From CAUTUX01 sp963532875 (GTDB lineage Bacteria; Bacillota; Clostridia; Christensenellales; CAG-917): a DNA stretch of 64,000 nt. Position 1 is the stretch's first letter. Each line of letters opens with the position of its first letter. Under the pieces are notes generated by a model, which was given only the letters and a program-made list of their open reading frames with translations, did not search any database and was not told the DNA's origin. A program made the translations under genes and the position numbers. This document shows positions 17,141-26,800 of the stretch, piece by piece. The DNA lies in the NCBI GenBank assembly GCA_963532875.1, contig CAUSLO010000001.1, positions 1 to 64,000 on the forward strand. Direction: 5' to 3'.

Positions 17141-18172
17141 ATGAAAACAATAAAAAAAATAGTATCTTTAATTTGTCTTGTAGCTGTATTGCTAACTCTT
17201 TTTACTGCATGTGGTAAGGTAAAATCATATGATAGTTCATCAGTTATACATGACGATGTATATAATAAAAATCAAAAATTAAAATTAGAACAAGATAGAC
17301 GACCAACGGAGTATGCAGAAAAAACATATACATTTGCTGGAAGAACGCATAAGTATAATAAGAACACTAGAAATATTGTTGCATTAAGTGGGGCGGGAGA
17401 CCTGATTGCATTTGGTATAAAACCAAGAGCAATGATGAACGAAAGGGAATATCCAGAATATTTTTCGGGCACAGCAGTCCTAGAAAACAGTCAACCATTT
17501 GATAAAGAAGAAATAAGGAAATACAAACCAGAGTTGATATTTGTATATGAAAAGATGTCGCTGAGAGATCAAGATAGATTAAGAGAAATTGCTCCAGTAA
17601 TTCCATTGTTGAGCACATCATTCAGTGAAGAAAAACGCTTAAGACAAATACAAGAAATTTTTGATATTGATGAGTCATTTGTTCAAGAGAAAATTAAATA
17701 TGTTAATGACTTAAAAGAAAGATATATAAATGCAATTAGAAAACTTGTAAAGAAGAATGAAACTTTAACATTTTTCTCTGTAACAGACGGAATAACAATT
17801 TTAAAAACAGATAGTTGGTTCTTTAACTATATTGCATATAAAGAATTGAAAATCAACATGTTGCAAAGTGTATCCGATGAGATAAATCGTCCAAACGTTA
17901 TGCCATTTTCACCATTGAGTCCTGAAAAGATAAGGGAATATGAGGGAGACTTTAATATATGTGTAGACCTATCGGGAACGGTGGATAGTTTTTCAAATAA
18001 AGGAAATAAAGACAGAGCCGCAGCATGGAAATTTATGAAAAGTGTAAAAGAAAATACAATGCTATGCATCCCAGCTAAAATATATGCGACGAAAGAAGTG
18101 CTATTTTTAAATGATCAATATGGTTTAATCTATTCAGCAATAAAATACAAAATTACAAAATTTAAAAAATGA
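17141..18172 (+). CDS. Metal-chelate (siderophore/haem/cobalamin-type) binding lipoprotein
   Basis: A 343-residue lipoprotein of the FecB/FepB/BtuF class (Periplasmic_binding_2). The signal peptide ends in lipobox LFTAC (Cys24). The mature protein has NTRNIVALSGAGDLIAFGIKPRAM, the KYKPELIFVYEKM strand-helix, IAPVIPLL and a long backbone helix (about 180-215), typical of the two-lobe helical-hinge fold. It feeds the two FecCD permeases and ATPase downstream and overlaps the first permease by 4 nt. The ligand cannot be read from the sequence; a ferric siderophore or a metallo-tetrapyrrole are the main candidates. Confidence 0.85.
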   Translation: MKTIKKIVSLICLVAVLLTLFTACGKVKSYDSSSVIHDDVYNKNQKLKLEQDRRPTEYAEKTYTFAGRTHKYNKNTRNIVALSGAGDLIAFGIKPRAMMNEREYPEYFSGTAVLENSQPFDKEEIRKYKPELIFVYEKMSLRDQDRLREIAPVIPLLSTSFSEEKRLRQIQEIFDIDESFVQEKIKYVNDLKERYINAIRKLVKKNETLTFFSVTDGITILKTDSWFFNYIAYKELKINMLQSVSDEINRPNVMPFSPLSPEKIREYEGDFNICVDLSGTVDSFSNKGNKDRAAAWKFMKSVKENTMLCIPAKIYATKEVLFLNDQYGLIYSAIKYKITKFKK

Positions 18173-19170
18173 AGAGTAGGCTAAATAATACACATAAGTT
18201 TATTATACTCATTATAGTATCGTTAGTTTTGATGTTTATTTTTTCTGTTTTATCTATGGTAATCGGACAAAAGAAAATAGCAGTTATAGAAGTGCTTAGA
18301 GCCTTATTTAAATATGATGGAAGTTATGATCACGAAATAGTTAGAGATTTTAGATTACCAAGAGTATTCGCTGGAATATTTGTAGGGGCATCGCTTTCAG
18401 TTACTGGTGCAATTATGCAAGGCAATACAAAGAACCCATTAGCAGACTCTGGATTGATGGGTATTACTTCGGGTTCAATGTTCTCAGTAATATTGCTAAT
18501 GATTTATTTCCCACATGTTTCCATATATGGACGAATTGGCATTTCATGCTTGGGGGCAGGCTTGGCGACAGGGTTAATTTATCTAATTGCTTACATAGGC
18601 AGAAAGGGATTAAAACCAGAAAGAATGATATTGTCAGGCATGGCAATTTCTACATTGTTTGGCTCAATTTCTACGGCGATAGTATTACAAAATGGTAAGA
18701 CAGCAGAAATGGTTAGATACATGAGTGGTAGCGTCTCTAATGCGAATTGGGAGGAAATACTAGTTGCTTTGCCAATATTTATAATAGGTATTATTTTAGC
18801 AATTGCGTTATCACGAACGCTCACAGTTATGAATTTAGGAGATGATGTTTCTTCTGGATTAGGGGCAAATATTCGTACTACAAAAGTTGTTAGTACAGTA
18901 ATAGTATTTTTATTAAGCGCAATCGCATTTATAATAATAGGACCAGTTGCTTACATCGGGTTGATGGTCCCGCATGTAGTTAGAAAGGTGGTCGGAACAG
19001 ATTATAGATTTGTATTACCAGGGTCAATAATCTTAGGAAGCACATTTATTTTAGTCATGGATTTCATAGCGAGAAACATTCAAAGGAATCACGAATTTCC
19101 TATAGGAATATTAATTGCTATGATAGGTGTTCCATTCTTTATATTTATTTCTAGAAGGAGTCTAAAATAG
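18169..19170 (+). CDS. FecCD-family ABC permease (first of two)
   Basis: A 333-residue integral membrane permease with about 8-10 spans. FecCD landmarks are visible: DFRLPRVFAGIFVGASLSVTGAIMQ, NPLADSGLMGITSGS, GPVAYIGLMVPHVVRK and the FPIGILIAMIGVPFFIFI end. It pairs with the next gene to form the heterodimeric channel of the importer. It overlaps the binding-protein gene by 4 nt and the next permease by 1 nt, so all are one transcript. Confidence 0.92.
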   Translation: MKSRLNNTHKFIILIIVSLVLMFIFSVLSMVIGQKKIAVIEVLRALFKYDGSYDHEIVRDFRLPRVFAGIFVGASLSVTGAIMQGNTKNPLADSGLMGITSGSMFSVILLMIYFPHVSIYGRIGISCLGAGLATGLIYLIAYIGRKGLKPERMILSGMAISTLFGSISTAIVLQNGKTAEMVRYMSGSVSNANWEEILVALPIFIIGIILAIALSRTLTVMNLGDDVSSGLGANIRTTKVVSTVIVFLLSAIAFIIIGPVAYIGLMVPHVVRKVVGTDYRFVLPGSIILGSTFILVMDFIARNIQRNHEFPIGILIAMIGVPFFIFISRRSLK

Positions 19171-20234
19171 TGAAAACAAATATTAGTACTATCCTTCCAG
19201 TAAAAAGAAAACAAGTTATAATCATGATAGTTACCGCTATTGTTTTATTGCTTGTATTCTTTATCGCACTTCATATAGGTAGGGCTGGATTAACATATAA
19301 AGAAACAATATCTGCAATTTTTGGAATGGGGAACAGGTCAAATATAGATGTCATATATAAAGACAGATTACCTAAAATTGTTCTGGGCATTCTAGTTGGA
19401 ATAGGAATGGGAATATCTGGGGTGATAATGCAAGATATAATGCACAACTCATTGGCATCTCCAGGAACACTTGGTGTAAGTTCTGGGTCAAGCGTTTTTG
19501 TAACTGTTTATATGCTTGCTTCTGGATTTGTCATAACAAAAAATGGAATTAATACAAAAACAGCAACAGTTTTATCTAGTATAGGGTTACCCCTTGCTGC
19601 ACTTTTAGGTGGAGTATTTTCAGCAATTTTAATATTCCTTTTGAGCAAAAAAAAGAAGGACTATTTCAGTGCTACTAGATTAATAATGATAGGTGTTGCC
19701 GTGAGTTCTCTATATGGGGCAATATCAATGTTTCTGGTCAACATATTAGACGAAAATAAAATTGAATTAGTGCAACGTTGGCAGTCTGGTGAGTTATGGG
19801 GTACTGAGTGGAAGTACATAATCGTCTTAACCATTTGGTTAGCAATAAGCATATTTTTTGTTTATAGAGAAGCAATGGTATTGAATGTAATAAAGTTAAG
19901 TTATGAAACATCAAAGGCACTTGGAGTAAATATAGAAAAAAAGTTTTTATATTTCGCTACGATGTCTGTAGTGATGTGCTCTGGAGTTGTTGCCTTCGGT
20001 GGAAACTTTTTCTTCTTAGGATTAATAGGGCCACATATAGCAAGAAAGATGGTAGGAACAGATTCTAGAATTCTAATACCAACTGCAGGTGTTGTGTCTG
20101 CAATAATTGTTGTAATTGCAAATGCTTTTGGATCTGGATTAAAATTTTTGGCTAATGTACCAATAGGTATCATTATCTCAATATTCTCAGTTCCATATTT
20201 CATTTATTTGTTACTAAGAAAGAGTGAGGATTAA
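19170..20234 (+). CDS. FecCD-family ABC permease (second of two)
   Basis: 354 residues, paralogous to the preceding permease. It has DRLPKIVLGILVGIGMGISGVIMQ, NSLASPGTLGVSSGS, FFFLGLIGPHIARKMVG and VPIGIIISIFSVPYFIYLL. The start is GTG 19170, in the stop of the first permease, with AAGGAG about 9 nt upstream. It is likely the second half of the importer channel. Confidence 0.92.
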   Translation: MKTNISTILPVKRKQVIIMIVTAIVLLLVFFIALHIGRAGLTYKETISAIFGMGNRSNIDVIYKDRLPKIVLGILVGIGMGISGVIMQDIMHNSLASPGTLGVSSGSSVFVTVYMLASGFVITKNGINTKTATVLSSIGLPLAALLGGVFSAILIFLLSKKKKDYFSATRLIMIGVAVSSLYGAISMFLVNILDENKIELVQRWQSGELWGTEWKYIIVLTIWLAISIFFVYREAMVLNVIKLSYETSKALGVNIEKKFLYFATMSVVMCSGVVAFGGNFFFLGLIGPHIARKMVGTDSRILIPTAGVVSAIIVVIANAFGSGLKFLANVPIGIIISIFSVPYFIYLLLRKSED

Positions 20235-20236
20235 TA

Positions 20237-21079
20237 ATGAAATTTAAAGATAAAGATAAATTACTCATGACTGCAAAACAAGATGCAGAGGCTGTGGAAA
20301 CAGAAAATTTAAAGATTGGATATAATGACAACATTATTGTTGAGTCTTTAGATATGAAAATTGAAAAAGGTAAAATCACATCAATCATAGGAGCCAATGG
20401 GTGCGGAAAGAGTACTATTCTGAAGGCAATAGGACGAATCATAAAAAAGAAATCAGGCTCAGTATTTATAAATGGATATAATATTGAATACCAAAAAAGC
20501 AAAGATATAGCGAAGCAAGTCGCAATATTATCGCAAATACCTATAGCCCCAACATCACTTACTTGTTATGAATTAGTTTCATATGGTCGATTCCCATATC
20601 AAAAAGGATTTGGCAAAATGTCGCCAGAAGATAAAACAATTGTTAATTGGGCGTTAGAATCAACCAATTTGACACAATTCAAAGATAGAGTGATTGGAAG
20701 TTTGTCTGGCGGGCAAAGACAGAGAGTTTGGATCGCCATGGCGTTAGCACAAAATGGAAACATCATATTACTTGATGAACCAACAACATATTTAGATTTA
20801 AGTTGCCAATTGGAAATCTTAGAGTTACTTGTTAAATTGAATAAAGAAAACAATACAACAATTGTGATGGTTTTGCATGATTTAAATTTGGCAGCTAAAT
20901 ATTCTGATAATTTAATTGCAATAAAGGATGGCAAGATATTCAAAGATGGAAGCACAGAAGATGTGTTAACAGATAACATGTTGAGAGAATGCTTTGGGGT
21001 AATGGCAGAAATCATTAAGGATAAGGAAAGCAAAAAACCACTTTGTTTTAATTTTAAATTGGTAAAAGAAAATGAATAG
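20237..21079 (+). CDS. ABC ATPase of the metal-chelate importer (FepC/FhuC type)
   Basis: 280 residues. Walker A is GANGCGKST, the Q-loop follows AILSQ, the signature is LSGGQRQR, Walker B is NIILLDEPTTYLD, and the H-loop is MVLHDLNLAAKYSD. The SYGRFPYQ segment before the signature is typical of FepC/FhuC proteins. GAGG sits 7 nt before ATG 20237. It overlaps the following lipoprotein gene by 8 nt, which puts that lipoprotein in the same operon. Confidence 0.93.
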   Translation: MKFKDKDKLLMTAKQDAEAVETENLKIGYNDNIIVESLDMKIEKGKITSIIGANGCGKSTILKAIGRIIKKKSGSVFINGYNIEYQKSKDIAKQVAILSQIPIAPTSLTCYELVSYGRFPYQKGFGKMSPEDKTIVNWALESTNLTQFKDRVIGSLSGGQRQRVWIAMALAQNGNIILLDEPTTYLDLSCQLEILELLVKLNKENNTTIVMVLHDLNLAAKYSDNLIAIKDGKIFKDGSTEDVLTDNMLRECFGVMAEIIKDKESKKPLCFNFKLVKENE

Positions 21080-22400
21080 GTATAATAAAATAACTAAAAT
21101 TATTTTTTGTATAATGCTAATAAGCATTACATTGTTATTGGCAACGGCATGCAATTCAAAGAAGGATAAATGGTTCGCCGATGGGATTAAAACAACAGAA
21201 TTAAAACAAGTTGAAACTGTAAACAATAGAGAAGACCTAACAAACCTCATGGATTATTCCGCATTTTATTCAAGAAGGGTAAAAGCAAAAATTTCAGAAA
21301 GTTATAAACAAAAATTAAAAGCGGAGTTTGATTTAGAAACTCGTTGGGCGGCACAATATGCAGACTTGGCACATAACGCAGAGAGAGTATTGGTATACGA
21401 TGAAAACCTAGATCAAGGCGATATCGAAGTGCATTCTCAAATGCCAATTAGATATGGATTCAAAACAGGAAATAACGGAGATGTACAAAAAATATATACG
21501 CTTGATTATTTTAAATTAACACGGCTAAAAAAAGATAAAGTCAAATATCAAGACTTAAGATTGTATAAAAGCAATAAGGGATTTATAAAAGTAGAAAACT
21601 CAGAGCAACTTTTCTATGCGACATTAAATGGATACTTTCCAGTGTGGGACAAATCTAATAAAGTAATAAAGACAATAATGGAGAAATGCCTTGAGGTTTT
21701 GTCTGTTCAACATAGTAAAAGCGAATTTGAACGGATTAGACGTACATATTTACATATGATTAACGAGGCGAACTACGATTTTGATACGCAGAAAAAAAAG
21801 ACAAAAGATGATTACAGGGAATATGCTGCATACTACCTGGAGGGCTTCTTTTTTCATAAGCAAGCCGTATGTGATGGATTAACAAAAGCATATTCTTTGT
21901 TGTTATCGCTTGATGGATTTGAAACATATCATGTTGCAGATGTAATTAAAGGTGTTGGTGGACATGCATATAACTATGTAAAGGTTGAAGGGAAATATTA
22001 TTTGTCATCAATAACGAATTCAATTCAAATAACCCGAGGTGAAAGGATTAGGGATTACAGATATTTCCTAGCTGATTACAAAGCAAACGATTTTGATGGA
22101 TATAAATTTCAGTCAGAAGAATTCCCCCAAATTAAAGAGAAATTATTGAAAACGAAACCAATTAATTATCATGAAAAATTTAGCGACGTAAAGTTGTCTT
22201 TAGTAACTAAAAAAATTAAAACAGAAAAGATTTCAGATATTAAAATGATTATTGAATATGCAAAAAAAATGTCAAGAGTCAAAAAAATTAAAATTGAGAT
22301 TCCATTTCAAACCACAAGAGAAGTAAGAGAGCAAATTGCAAAAAAAGAAGATGTAGAAATTTTATGTACAGGATGTGAAAATTGGGCATGTTTCGTTTAA
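21072..22400 (+). CDS. Transglutaminase-like lipoprotein A
   Basis: A 442-residue lipoprotein with lipobox LATAC (Cys27). The C-terminal half carries a transglutaminase/cysteine-protease-like core: AVCDGLTKAYSLLLSLDG, where Cys is the expected nucleophile, then GGHAYNYVKVEGKYYLSSIT with the expected His. Where most members have Asp after the tryptophan/tyrosine strand (as in YxVDxTW), this protein has Ser. The upstream VENSEQLFYATLNGYFP segment is shared with the next gene, showing tandem duplication. Membrane-anchored outside the cell; function unknown. Its overlap with the ABC ATPase gene links it to chelate uptake. Confidence 0.8.
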   Translation: MNRYNKITKIIFCIMLISITLLLATACNSKKDKWFADGIKTTELKQVETVNNREDLTNLMDYSAFYSRRVKAKISESYKQKLKAEFDLETRWAAQYADLAHNAERVLVYDENLDQGDIEVHSQMPIRYGFKTGNNGDVQKIYTLDYFKLTRLKKDKVKYQDLRLYKSNKGFIKVENSEQLFYATLNGYFPVWDKSNKVIKTIMEKCLEVLSVQHSKSEFERIRRTYLHMINEANYDFDTQKKKTKDDYREYAAYYLEGFFFHKQAVCDGLTKAYSLLLSLDGFETYHVADVIKGVGGHAYNYVKVEGKYYLSSITNSIQITRGERIRDYRYFLADYKANDFDGYKFQSEEFPQIKEKLLKTKPINYHEKFSDVKLSLVTKKIKTEKISDIKMIIEYAKKMSRVKKIKIEIPFQTTREVREQIAKKEDVEILCTGCENWACFV

Positions 22401-23791
22401 AAATAACTATAGTTATAGTTTTATTATTACTGTTATTTTCAACAGTCATTATCGCTTGTAATAAGAACAACAAAAATAAAATAGCGAAACCAATACAATC
22501 TCAATACATTGATGAGATAACTGTTACTGGTGAACACAAGTTACAGACCCCAAAACGAACTATTAGTAGTAGAGAAGACTTTGTATATGCCTTAGATTAT
22601 ATGAGGTTTTATATGATTTCTAACTATGTTAAGTTTTTGATTGGTAAAGAGTACAAGTCAAAAATTTCAAGTATACATTATGAGTACGACATAGTTTCAC
22701 AGTTATCCGACATTGCGGAGTTATCACCAAACAACTTAGATTATTCGCAATTTGAAACAGAAAGTATAATTAAAATAAAAATTAGAGAAGGTAAATTTGC
22801 TACAAAACCCAACATGCAAGATAAGAGTAAAGAGTTCGCAAAGAATATTGATTATTTGGATGTGCTGAACAATAAGACTACTGAGTTCAACGATTTTTAT
22901 ACTGACAAATATAACAAAAAATTAAATGTTGAAAATTCAGAGCAGTTATATTATGCAGTGCAAAATGGATACAGACCAATTGTGGCAAGTGGTAGTATCG
23001 CTGAAAAAATTTACAACGAAGGGAAAAAAATATTAAGAAGAATACTAGAACCAAATATGAGCGAATTTCAAAAGGCCAAACAAATATTCAACTATCTAAC
23101 TACAGAAATACAATACGGTTACGAGATTCTAAAGGATGCACATGCTGGAAATATCGAACCATACGCATATTACTTAGAAGGGGTTTTCCTAACGCAATCG
23201 GCAGTTTGTGATGGGAGAAGTAAGGCATATGTTTTTTTGCTCGCCATGGCAGGTATAGAGAGTAAGAGGGTTACAGCAAAAGACGATGAAGGAAACGGAC
23301 ACGCATACAACTATGTAAAAATTAATTCAAAATGGTATTTGTCTTGTACTACATATGGGCAAGTAAACGATAACAGTAATCAATTAAATTTAAATAAGAG
23401 CCTTATTTATTCAAGATATAATATGCTATATACAACTAAAGATACCGAACTAGGTATTGATTCAAGTGGCAAAAATGCGTGGAAGTATAAGTCTTTAAAG
23501 TGCATGGATATATATGAAAAGATAGAGGCTAACGTGCCAAAATTAACAGAGTATCAATTTAAAAATCAGACCGAACTTAAAACATATTTAAATAGTCAAA
23601 TAGATAAATTCATAGAGAAATATAAGAATAGCAGATATCCAAAATATACAACTATGCAAGCTGAAATAAAAGAAGGGGAACTAGACACAGATTTGATTGA
23701 AAATTTAAACACATCAGAAGTAACCCTTAGGCTTATTAAAAATAGATCCACAAGTACAAATTTATACACAGTGATTTTTCAATTTCTCTAG
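22388..23791 (+). CDS. Transglutaminase-like lipoprotein B (paralogue of A)
   Basis: About 467 residues with a signal peptide ending in lipobox VIIAC. It shares with the preceding protein the NREDF/SREDF region, VENSEQLYYAVQNGYRP, and the core AVCDGRSKAYVFLLAMAG with GNGHAYNYVKINSKWYLSCTT. Cys and His of the triad are present, and the usual Asp position is again Ser. ATG 22388 is favoured over a TTG two codons upstream. It overlaps the end of paralogue A by 13 nt. The pair may process or bind a cell-surface peptide or protein, but no substrate can be inferred. Confidence 0.8.
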   Translation: MFRLKITIVIVLLLLLFSTVIIACNKNNKNKIAKPIQSQYIDEITVTGEHKLQTPKRTISSREDFVYALDYMRFYMISNYVKFLIGKEYKSKISSIHYEYDIVSQLSDIAELSPNNLDYSQFETESIIKIKIREGKFATKPNMQDKSKEFAKNIDYLDVLNNKTTEFNDFYTDKYNKKLNVENSEQLYYAVQNGYRPIVASGSIAEKIYNEGKKILRRILEPNMSEFQKAKQIFNYLTTEIQYGYEILKDAHAGNIEPYAYYLEGVFLTQSAVCDGRSKAYVFLLAMAGIESKRVTAKDDEGNGHAYNYVKINSKWYLSCTTYGQVNDNSNQLNLNKSLIYSRYNMLYTTKDTELGIDSSGKNAWKYKSLKCMDIYEKIEANVPKLTEYQFKNQTELKTYLNSQIDKFIEKYKNSRYPKYTTMQAEIKEGELDTDLIENLNTSEVTLRLIKNRSTSTNLYTVIFQFL

Positions 23792-23816
23792 ATATTAATT
23801 TGTCCAGCATTGTAAA

Positions 23817-23830
23817 AAATGATATCATTT
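23817..23830. promoter_or_regulatory. Perfect 14-bp palindrome upstream of the 1244-residue lipoprotein gene
   Basis: AAATGATATCATTT is a perfect palindrome 35 bp before the gene start. It resembles the inner half-sites of Fur-family boxes without the central base. It may be an operator; this is speculative. Confidence 0.35.
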
Positions 23831-23864
23831 AATAAGTTAAAATACATTAACAAAGGAGATTAAT

Positions 23865-26800
23865 ATGTCAAAAAACAAGAAGTTAGTAGCACTTTTGCTA
23901 AGTATTCTTTTAATTGCTGTTGTGGTTTTTTCAGTAACCGCATGTACAAGAAAGAAAAAACCCAACGATAAAAAGCAACAAGAAGAAAAAATTAAAGAGA
24001 TCAAGAAAAAACAAAGCACACTTGATGAACTATATGACTTTATGAAAATTAAAAACATGGAGTTTGATGTAGAGTCTGAAGGAAGTAAATTCAAGACATA
24101 TGCAACAGAGAGATACTCATATAACACAGAAAAGAATCTTGGATTTGTAAATTTTGACTCGTGGGTTCACGAATTCAGTATAGATAACAATGAAGTTAAG
24201 ATTGGAAGAAGAACTGCTAGAACTATCGGATTTCCACATTATCTTAAGGGTGAATATGCAAGAAAACAATTCTTCTCAATACAAGCCTCAATGAGAGATA
24301 AAGATATGTATACTATTGCAAAAATACATCAAGGTGGTTATGAGTTCAAAGTTGAAGGGAATGTAGCAGAAACAACTAACAGTAATGTAATAGAATCAGT
24401 CGCAAATTCATTAGGTAGCAAGATTCCATTTGATAAATTAGTAAAGGCAGTATTCAAAATAGAGAACAACAAATTAACCATTAAGTTGATTGCAGATAAC
24501 GGCGAGACTGGTGTTGAAGCTACAATGGTTAAAGAAGAAAAGAGTATTTCATCTGTTGATAGTTATTTAGCAAACAATAGCAATTATGAGACTCCAGTAA
24601 AAATGGATGAAAGCAACAATGTTATTAAAAGTATAAAAGAATTAATCAGCAACAAGACACAAGCATATAAAATGCAAATCCTAGATTATTCACACATAAT
24701 CGCTGGAAGAACTCAAGAAGATATTCAAGGTGAGAATGATTGGGAAAAGGCAACAGCAAAAAAACATGAAATCATACAATACTTTGGGGCACAAGAAGCA
24801 TTTAAATATAACAGTCGTACAAAAGAGTTTTATAACTTCAAAGAAGTAAATTCAAGAAAATTGGCTATGTATGGTACTTACGAAAATTCTCAATTTAGAA
24901 TGCAATCAGAAGCAGATGATTATAAATTTGCAGAACAAAATTTGATAGAAACTATATTTGCCAACATGGACAAAATCAGTTATTTTGCAAAAACAGATGA
25001 GTACATATTGGATTATAAAAATATCCCAGGGTTTGAGGATTTATTAAAGGCAGTACTTCAAATTCAAAACAAGAACTTTTTTAATGAAAATAAAATTGAC
25101 ACGGTTACATTAACAGTTATTGACAACAAGTTAGTTGTAAATGTAAATAGAAAAATATTGGATAAAGAATCATTGAGTAGCAAAATGGTTGATAATGCCG
25201 TTGCTGTTCAAGCGATAATAGAGTTTTCTAATAAGTTAGACAATGTTTTTGAAGCGGATACTTTAGCTAAATTAGAAGCAGAGTATATTTACAATAAGTC
25301 TGAAGAAATTTCTAACGAATTGGGCGAACTTGTTAATTTAATGCAGGCAGAAGCACTTACATTCAGCACAGATGAACAAGTACAATATGATGAAATTATA
25401 AATGCAATAAAAAATAATACTATTGCCACATATGCCACATGTTTAGAAATGGAAAGTAAGAGTAAAACACTTATAGATTCTGTACAATCTAGATCTAAAA
25501 CAATATTGAAAAGGACAATTTTAGAACATATAGCAGATGTAAGAAAAATAGCAGACAATAATTTATTAGATACAACGGTGGAAATTCTTAGAGACACGTT
25601 AGCAGTAATAGATGAGAATTTAGAAGTAGTGAACAATCCAGAAACAACAAAGGAAACATTAAAAACAATAAAAGAAGGATTTGCAGACGCTCTTAATCAA
25701 ATGATTAACCTTATTAAACCAAGGTTAATTCAAGAAACTCAAGATGTTAAAGGAATAGAGTTAAATGATGGTAATGGATACTTGTATACGGAAGACAGCA
25801 TAAAGGAATTTCTCGATGGCGTACAAGAATTAGAAAATGATTTGAAGACTGTTGATGACATGGTTGATCGTGCAAAGAAACTTCCTATAGTAAGAAACAC
25901 TTTAAAGGTACTTACACGTCAAGAAGAAAGAGAAATTGAAGGAATGAGAGTTTGGTATTCAATGCCAATAGACGTATTCATTGATTCTATTCAAGGCACT
26001 ATTGAAAACGTTAATAATGCATTCAATGCACTAGGCGTTGTAAAACGTCCACAAGCATTGGAAATGCTTGGCAGATTGAGAACAATTTATAATAATTTAA
26101 AATTCTTAAAGCCAAGAGAAAAAGAGGTTACTGCATATAACCAAGTTAAGGGACAAATAGAAGCATTAAAGGCGGATGCACGTTATGCTACATTATCAAC
26201 AGAACTAAAAAGAAGAGTTGATGAGCTATTGCATCATTCAGTTGATAATTTAGAAGACATTTTGAAAGTTACCGAGAGTATGTCAACAATTGTTAAAGAT
26301 GTAACTAAGGAGCTAAGTAACGATGAATTAAAGGCAGAAATTAGCACATTTATTGATAATAACGCAGTAAATGCAGAAGAATATTCTAACGGTGAAGCAT
26401 ATAAGAAATTGTTGGAAGAAATTAAGGGGAAAATTACAGATGCTGAAGCAGATAGTTACGAACAATTGATTGAGTATAAGACACTTCTGAACCAAGCAAA
26501 AGATAAACTAATCAAAAAGACAGAAGTTGCTACGGATGAAGTTAAAAAACAAAACCTTAAAGATTTAAAAGAAAAATTTAAATTATTCTATAACGGTGAT
26601 ATTCCAACACAATACCAAGCAGAGATTACAGATACCATAAATGGCAACAAACAAACATTAATATTTAAGAATAATCAATACGTATTTAACCTAACAACTA
26701 GAAAAGGAATTTATAAAGAGAAGGCAAATAGTGAAGATTATGTGGGTTACAAAATAAATGCAGAATTAGGTAGTGATAATCAAATTATATCAAGCGAAAC

